Assembly: GCA_029959325.1 (NCBI GenBank)
Contig: JASCPF010000011.1
Coordinates: 1-64,000 of the forward strand
Length of the DNA: 64,000 nucleotides
From: Microbacteriaceae bacterium PS02068
Lineage (GTDB): Bacteria > Actinomycetota > Actinomycetes > Actinomycetales > Microbacteriaceae
Reading direction: 5' to 3'
The translations under genes and the position numbers were made by a program. The notes beneath the pieces were generated by a model. The model searched no databases and was not told where the DNA came from. It was given only the letters and a program-made list of their open reading frames with translations. How positions within the stretch are numbered: the first letter of the stretch is position 1; the number at the start of each line of letters is the position of its first letter. Below are positions 59,097 through 64,000 of this stretch, one piece after another.

Positions 59097-60188
59097 TCAG
59101 TCGAGGCCCCGCAGAGTGTCGACGTCGACAAGGCCCGCGTGCAGGCGACCTCCGGCGATCAACGACGGGATCGACACGGTGCGGATCTGGTCTTCGACGA
59201 CCTCACGCGTGTGGGCGAGGGATGCCTCGACCTCGGGCGAGGTCGTGAGCTCCACGATCTGCTGCACCTGCTCGGGGGTGTATCCGGCGGCGGCGAGCCA
59301 CTGCTGCAGCCGCACCGTCGCCTCGTCGGCGGACGCGGCGTTCATCCATTCCTGGGTCGGCTGGCCGCCCGCGGTCTCGGTCGTGAACAGCTGCTCGAGG
59401 ATGAACCAGTCGCCCGTCTCCGCGGGCGCCGCGCCGTCCGTGGCCGAGCGCTGCTCTTCGAAGGCGCGGACCGCCGTGAGGTAGGTCGCGATGAGCTGCG
59501 AGTTCACGAACTTGTCGCCGAACTCGCTGTGGATCGGATAGACGAGATAGGTCACGTTGTGCGTCTTGTCGAAGCCGGCATCGCGCATGTTGCGGAAGAG
59601 CTGGGCGCAGAAGCGGCAGCCGGGGTCGAGCACGTCGAGCGCCGTCGGTCGGCCCTCGACGTAGCCGCCCAGATAGGTGGCGTCGGATGACGCGAAATCC
59701 GCGGCATCCCACGTGCGCAGCCTGCTCGGAACCGTCGCGATGGTGTCGCCGACCGACGCGAACTCGCGCCCGAATGCTCCGAGGACGTCACCCTTGCCGA
59801 TCGACTCCCAGAAGCCCGGCTCGACGGCGTCGATCGAGCACGCCTGCGCCGCGAGCGAGCACGCCTGCGCGTTCTGCTTGTCGCACGTGCCATAGACGAA
59901 GAGATTCAGGCCGCTGCGACCGAGCAGATAGAGACTCACGATCAGGCTCAGCACCATGATCCACGCGACGATTTCGATCGCGATGCTCGCCGGGCGCACG
60001 AGCCGCGGCGCACGCACGGCGAGCGGCGCCAGCATCGAGTTCTTGACGTCGTCGCGGAACGTGATGTCGCAGGGGCGCAGCGTCACGCGGCGCCACGTGC
60101 ACGCCCACGCCTTCCCGAGCAGACGGCGGTACTTCGCCGAGACGGCCGACAGCACGAGCACGACGATGAAGGCGGCGATGCAGACCAC
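59097..60188 (-). CDS. Membrane-anchored DsbA-like thioredoxin-fold protein
   Basis: 363 residues. An N-terminal helix, a basic stretch, a second helix (about 68-90, EIVAWIMVLSLIVSLYLLG), a Cys-rich loop (CDKQNAQACSLAAQAC) and an extracytoplasmic domain with the redox motif DPGCRFCAQLFRNM (CxxC) and SIPSLIAGGRLHAG (cis-Pro). It probably oxidises or reduces exported protein thiols, with the VKOR homologue nearby as recharging partner. GTG start 1 bp after the aminotransferase stop. Confidence 0.75.
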   Translation of the reverse strand: MVCIAAFIVVLVLSAVSAKYRRLLGKAWACTWRRVTLRPCDITFRDDVKNSMLAPLAVRAPRLVRPASIAIEIVAWIMVLSLIVSLYLLGRSGLNLFVYGTCDKQNAQACSLAAQACSIDAVEPGFWESIGKGDVLGAFGREFASVGDTIATVPSRLRTWDAADFASSDATYLGGYVEGRPTALDVLDPGCRFCAQLFRNMRDAGFDKTHNVTYLVYPIHSEFGDKFVNSQLIATYLTAVRAFEEQRSATDGAAPAETGDWFILEQLFTTETAGGQPTQEWMNAASADEATVRLQQWLAAAGYTPEQVQQIVELTTSPEVEASLAHTREVVEDQIRTVSIPSLIAGGRLHAGLVDVDTLRGLD

Positions 60189-60189
60189 G

Positions 60190-61482
60190 TCACAGACCCT
60201 TCATCATCGAGGTCATGACCTCGAGCGTGCGGTCGACGTCGGCGTCGGTGTTGTGGGCACCCAGGCTGAAGCGCACGAGCGGGCCGAGCCCGCGGCGTTC
60301 GATGAGCCAGTAGTGCGCGCAGAACGAGCCGCTGCGCACGGCGATGTCGGCGCGCGACAGAAACGCGGCCAGCCGGTGACCGTCGACCCGCTCGGGCAGC
60401 ACCGACATCACCGGTGTAGGCACGGCGCCGATCATGCGCAGCTGAGGCAGCGCGACCAGACCGTCGTACAGGCGTGCGGCGAGACGCTCCTCGTGCACGG
60501 CGAGGGTCTCACCCGCGGCGCTCCGGAAGCCGGTGATCCAGTCGAGGGCCGCGCCGAAGCCGATGATCTCCGCCCAGGCCTGCAACCCGGGTTCGAGTCG
60601 GGCGTGCGGATCGGGCAGCAGAGTGTAGTCGTCGGATGACACGGCGCTCACCTGGCCGCCGCCCACGATGACGGGGTCGAGCGCCGTGAGCAGCTCTCGC
60701 GTGGCGACGACGATCCCGAGCGAGGGCCCGTACATCTTGTGCGCCGAGAAGCAGATCGCGTCGGCGTCGAGGCCCCGCAGTGCGTCGAGGGCGTGGGCAG
60801 CCGCCTGCGCGGCGTCGACGATGACCGTGCCGCCCACCCGGTGCGCGGTCTCGATCAGCTCTCGCAGACCCGGCGTGACGAGGCCGACGACGTTGTCCAT
60901 CGCCGACACGACCACGAGCGCATCGCGCAGCACCTCGTCATCGGCGAGCACGCGACCCTCGTCGTCGCGCTCGAGAACGACGCGCGGGATGCCCCGGCGC
61001 CGGGCGGCCGCGATGGTCGAGAGGAACACGGCGTTGTGCTCGGTGACGGTCGTGACGATGCGGGCGTACCTGCCGCCCGGCAGGTCGGGCAGCCCCGACA
61101 GCAGCAGGCCGAGACCGTACGTCGTGTTCAGCGTGAACGCGCAGTCGTATCGCCGCGGTGCGACCCCGAGGGCGGCCAGCACCCGCTCGCGGGTGCGCGC
61201 CACCTCGGCATCCACTCGTCGTCCGGCCTCGTAGCCGACCCGAGCCCCGCACGCGCCCGTGTGCAGGTAGTAGTCCTGGACGGCGTCGATCACGGGCTGG
61301 GGGCGCATCGTCTGACACGCCGAATCGAGGTAGACGCGGTCGGCCGGGAGGTACTCGAAGCCGGGCCGGGCCGTGGCGCGCTCGGTGTGACCCGAGCACT
61401 CGTCGTGGGGGGCCTCCGCGCGGGCGCTGCGCCCCGCGGCCCCGCCGAACAGCCGCCTGCGTGCGGGGCGGGCGGAATCCAT
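60190..61482 (-). CDS. Class V aminotransferase (cysteine desulfurase-like)
   Basis: 430 residues, PLP-dependent fold. DRVYLDSACQTMRPQPVIDAV, TEHNAVFLS, IVDAAQAAAH and the PLP Lys in CFSAHKMYGPSLG; a C-terminal SGSFCAHYW places a Cys where desulfurases keep their catalytic one. It differs from SufS in length and N-terminal region. Position between VKOR and DsbA-like genes suggests a sulfur or thiol role, but the exact reaction is open. The start at 61482 has no strong ribosome site. Confidence 0.75.
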   Translation of the reverse strand: MDSARPARRRLFGGAAGRSARAEAPHDECSGHTERATARPGFEYLPADRVYLDSACQTMRPQPVIDAVQDYYLHTGACGARVGYEAGRRVDAEVARTRERVLAALGVAPRRYDCAFTLNTTYGLGLLLSGLPDLPGGRYARIVTTVTEHNAVFLSTIAAARRRGIPRVVLERDDEGRVLADDEVLRDALVVVSAMDNVVGLVTPGLRELIETAHRVGGTVIVDAAQAAAHALDALRGLDADAICFSAHKMYGPSLGIVVATRELLTALDPVIVGGGQVSAVSSDDYTLLPDPHARLEPGLQAWAEIIGFGAALDWITGFRSAAGETLAVHEERLAARLYDGLVALPQLRMIGAVPTPVMSVLPERVDGHRLAAFLSRADIAVRSGSFCAHYWLIERRGLGPLVRFSLGAHNTDADVDRTLEVMTSMMKGL

Positions 61483-61561
61483 GCAGCCAGTGTGCGCGGA
61501 GCGCCCGCACGCCCGCCGGCTCTTCCGCCGTGAAAGATCGGCGAGGGTCGGAGGCGGGCGG

Positions 61562-62179
61562 TCAGAAGATGCTGCCGATGACATCCAACCGCAGCTGCGC
61601 GGCGACGGCGATCACCAGGTAGTCGAGCACCACGATCAGCGGCAGCCACGACAGCACCGTCGCCCCCACGCGCCGCGCGCCGGGAGAGCTCCCCCACACC
61701 CCGGCGCGGAGCGTCCAGCCGGCGACCGTCCAGAACAGCGGGATCGTGACGAGCCAGACCACCATGCACCACGGGCACAGTGAGCCGTACTCGAACACGC
61801 TGCGGTACGCCAGCACATGCACGAACACGAAGGCGCCAGCGACGAACAGCGCGTAGACGCGCCAATACCAGGCGCGCAGACCCCCGGGCGCGGCGAGCGC
61901 GGTGACGCCCGCGTAGATCGGGCCGAAGAACAGCATGATGCCGATGATCGAGTTGCTGAACCCCAGCAGATTGCCTCCCGGCGACAGCAGGTTGGGGCCG
62001 CAGGTCACGATGGGGCTGATGCTGCAGCTGATCAGCGGCGTGGCGCCGGTCAGCTGACCGATGTACTCGAGGTACAGCAGGAACGCCACGATGCCGCCGA
62101 GCGCACCCGCGACGATCCACCAGACGGCGAGCGCCCGCGAGGGCCGGAACGTTCGGAAAGCAGGCTCAGCCGTGGTCAC
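61562..62179 (-). CDS. Vitamin K epoxide reductase (VKOR) family protein
   Basis: 205-residue membrane protein with about five helices. The active-site CxxC is in YGSLCPWCMVVW, and the loop cysteines in SCSISPIVTCG, the standard VKOR layout. It passes electrons from a DsbA-like partner to quinone to form disulfides in exported proteins. GTG start. The DsbA-like protein two genes downstream is the probable partner. Confidence 0.9.
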   Translation of the reverse strand: MTTAEPAFRTFRPSRALAVWWIVAGALGGIVAFLLYLEYIGQLTGATPLISCSISPIVTCGPNLLSPGGNLLGFSNSIIGIMLFFGPIYAGVTALAAPGGLRAWYWRVYALFVAGAFVFVHVLAYRSVFEYGSLCPWCMVVWLVTIPLFWTVAGWTLRAGVWGSSPGARRVGATVLSWLPLIVVLDYLVIAVAAQLRLDVIGSIF

Positions 62180-62258
62180 GGTGCCATTTTTCCCGGGATC
62201 GGGGCGTTCGCGCCTGCTTTTCGAACCGTGCATAACACCGGGCACGCGCTGCGGGGCC

Positions 62259-63182
62259 TCAGCGCGCGCGGGGGTGCGACGTGAGGTAGACGTCGCGCAG
62301 GGCGTCGACGGTCACGTGCGTGTAGATCTGCGTCGTCGCGACCGATGCGTGCCCGAGCAGCTCTTGCACGACGCGCACGTCGGCGCCGCCCTGCAGCAGG
62401 TGCGTCGCGAACGAGTGCCGGAACGTGTGCGGAGACACGTGCGCCGTGAGCCCCGACCGTTCGGCAGCGGCCTGGATGATGAGCCACGCGCCCTGGCGCG
62501 ACAGCGGCGCACCCCGCGCCCCGAGGAACAGCCGCGGCGTGGCCTTCCCGCGCCGCGCCAGTTCGGGGCGAGCGCGGGCGAGATACGCGTCGACGGCCGC
62601 GCGCGCGTACGAGCCGACCGGCACGATCCGCTCCTTCGACCCCTTGCCGCGCACGCGCAGCACGTCGCCGTGGGTGAGATCGTCGACGTCGAGCTGCATC
62701 ACCTCCGACACCCGCGCCCCGGTCGCATAGAGAAGTTCGAGCAGTGCGCGGTCGCGCAGCTGCGTGAGATCCGCGTCGACATGTGCGCCGGGGGCCGGCC
62801 CCGCGGCATCCAGCACCGCTTCGACCTGCTCGACCGACAGGGCCTTCGGCAGCCGCTGGGGCGCCTTCGGCGGGCGCAGCCGCTCGCTGGGGTCGGCATC
62901 GGCGATGCCCTCGCGCACGAGGAAGCGGTGCAGCCCCCGCACCGACGACTGCAGCCGCGCCAGCGAGGTCGACGCCGGCGGCGGCTGCGCTGACGCACGC
63001 TCGGCCGCGAACGCCGCGACGAGTGCGGCGTCGACGTCGGTCGTGTCGTGGATGCCGCGGTCTTCGAGCCACGCGCGATACACCGCCAGGTCGCGCCGAT
63101 AGGCCGCGACCGTGTGCCCCGACAGTCCGCGCTCGATCGAGATGTGCCGCACGTAGGCGTCGACAGCGCGGGTGAGCTTCAC
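62259..63182 (-). CDS. xerD: Site-specific tyrosine recombinase XerD
   Basis: 307 residues; resolves chromosome dimers at dif with XerC. SAM-like N-terminus (VDAYVRHISIERGLSGHTVAAYRRDL) and a catalytic domain with ATGARVSE (Arg), GKGSKER (Lys), HTFRHSFATHLL (HxxR), LLGHASVATTQIYTHV (His and nucleophile Tyr). GTG start 1 bp after the NUDIX stop. Chromosomal housekeeping copy, not the island integrase. Confidence 0.93.
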   Translation of the reverse strand: MKLTRAVDAYVRHISIERGLSGHTVAAYRRDLAVYRAWLEDRGIHDTTDVDAALVAAFAAERASAQPPPASTSLARLQSSVRGLHRFLVREGIADADPSERLRPPKAPQRLPKALSVEQVEAVLDAAGPAPGAHVDADLTQLRDRALLELLYATGARVSEVMQLDVDDLTHGDVLRVRGKGSKERIVPVGSYARAAVDAYLARARPELARRGKATPRLFLGARGAPLSRQGAWLIIQAAAERSGLTAHVSPHTFRHSFATHLLQGGADVRVVQELLGHASVATTQIYTHVTVDALRDVYLTSHPRAR

Positions 63183-63183
63183 C

Positions 63184-63777
63184 TCACTCCCGGCGCAGCC
63201 GCTCTGCCGCGGCGAGCACGCCCGTCGCGAGGATGCCATTGCGGAAGCGCCCCGCGAGCACGGCGTCGATGACGTCGGTCAGCGGCACGCGTTCGACGCG
63301 CATCTCGGCCTCTTCGCCCTCGCGATCGAAGGCGTGGGGCGCCGGGGTGAGCTCGCGGGCGAGGAAGATGTGGATGACCTCGTCGTTGCCCCCGGGTGTC
63401 GTGAACACGCTCACGAGCGGCTCCATGCGCTCCGCGACCAGGTCGACCTCTTCGGCCAGCTCGCGCCGGGCCGCCTCGATCGGAGGTTCACCGGGCACAT
63501 CGAGCAGGCCGGCGGGGATCTCCCAGTCGCGATGGCGGATGGGATGCCGATACTGCTGGATCAGCACGACGCGCTCGTCCTCGTCGAGGGCGACGACGGC
63601 GGCAGCTCCCGGATGGGCGACGAACTGACGGGTCAGCTCGTCGTCGCCGAAACGCACCGTCTCGCTGCGGACGTCCCACACGCGCCCCGAGTAGACGAGG
63701 TCGCTCGAGATGACCTCGAGGTCTACGGGCTCGTCGCGCAGCTCGTGGGCCGAGCTGTCGATCGTGCCGTCGGTCAT
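63184..63777 (-). CDS. NUDIX hydrolase, ADP-ribose pyrophosphatase type
   Basis: 197 residues. NUDIX box [22 protein letters not shown] with the preceding WEIPAG and the later [15 protein letters not shown], typical of ADP-ribose pyrophosphatases (NudF). Cleaves ADP-ribose to AMP and ribose-5-phosphate. The start overlaps the pyrG stop (ATGA), and xerD follows directly. Confidence 0.9.
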   Translation of the reverse strand: MTDGTIDSSAHELRDEPVDLEVISSDLVYSGRVWDVRSETVRFGDDELTRQFVAHPGAAAVVALDEDERVVLIQQYRHPIRHRDWEIPAGLLDVPGEPPIEAARRELAEEVDLVAERMEPLVSVFTTPGGNDEVIHIFLARELTPAPHAFDREGEEAEMRVERVPLTDVIDAVLAGRFRNGILATGVLAAAERLRRE

Positions 63778-64000
63778 GCCGAGGCCGCCAGCTCGTCGAA
63801 GGGCTCGTCCTCGAACAGCTCGCTCGCGCGGTGCCGCTCGAGCGCCGCTGCGACGAGCCCGCGGAACAGCGGGTTCGCTTCGGTCGGGCGCGAGCGCAGC
63901 TCGGGGTGCGCCTGCGTCGCGATGTAGTACGGGTGCTGCTCGCGCGGCAGCTCGACGTACTCGACGAGGTTCCGGTCGGGCGACAGCCCCGAGAACCACA
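63774..64000 (-). CDS. pyrG: CTP synthase PyrG, C-terminal part only
   Basis: About 75 C-terminal residues: [52 protein letters not shown]. The HPE of the glutamine amidotransferase triad is present. The gene continues past the right edge. PyrG converts UTP to CTP; the pyrG-NUDIX-xerD order is conserved in actinobacteria. Confidence 0.93.
   Translation of the reverse strand, partial: WFSGLSPDRNLVEYVELPREQHPYYIATQAHPELRSRPTEANPLFRGLVAAALERHRASELFEDEPFDELAASA

Overview
High-GC chromosomal DNA, most likely from a Microbacteriaceae actinobacterium (Microbacterium-like). The housekeeping end runs pyrG, NUDIX, xerD, parA, scpA, scpB, rluB, tyrA, cmk, der on the minus strand, an actinobacterial gene order. 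GTG starts and overlapping start/stop codons are common. The genus is an inference.

Layout. 1-2566: type IV pilus ATPases (partial PilT-like gene, PilB), minus strand. 2828-6112: DUF1905 protein and the fermentative enzyme AdhE. 6147-22725: many small units, mostly a transcription factor beside the enzyme or exporter it probably controls (MarR/MFS, TetR/SDR, MarR/MBL-NTF2, TetR/ADH), plus a lipase, an amine oxidase, an esterase lipoprotein and a nucleobase permease fused to an OHCU decarboxylase. 22779-31151: a carbohydrate locus (beta-helix protein, LacI regulator, sugar ABC transporter, CocE-type hydrolase) next to a decayed MarR copy. 31222-40786: shikimate-dehydrogenase-like enzyme, DHA2 exporter with MarR, enoyl-CoA hydratase and enone reductase with TetR, and two nitrilases around an APC permease with a GntR regulator.

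40848-46740 is an integrated island in the 3' half of a tRNA-Pro gene, with visibly lower GC than its flanks. It has 43-bp att repeats, a remnant of its tyrosine integrase and a broken cytosine methyltransferase. Its cargo is an intact five-gene operon: an AAA+ ATPase resembling Rubisco activase, a HORMA-like protein, a DUF1863-type TIR protein, a dual TIR-like protein and a SLOG-like protein. No CD-NTase (CBASS cyclase) is seen. This looks like an immune system in which HORMA and AAA+ parts are attached to a TIR-SLOG (Thoeris-like) signalling pair, and it is the best candidate for an undescribed system here.

46965-52081: GNAT, macrodomain, S4 and NUDIX-NYN proteins, then the anaerobic ribonucleotide reductase genes nrdD and nrdG. 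The nrdD promoter has two copies of a palindrome (TGTGGTC-N-GACCACA) also found upstream of adhE, which suggests one regulator of anaerobic metabolism. 52213-64000: the housekeeping cluster plus a DsbA-like / class V aminotransferase / VKOR set. Several of these genes carry a short palindromic repeat that is translated in different frames into extra N-terminal or linker peptides.
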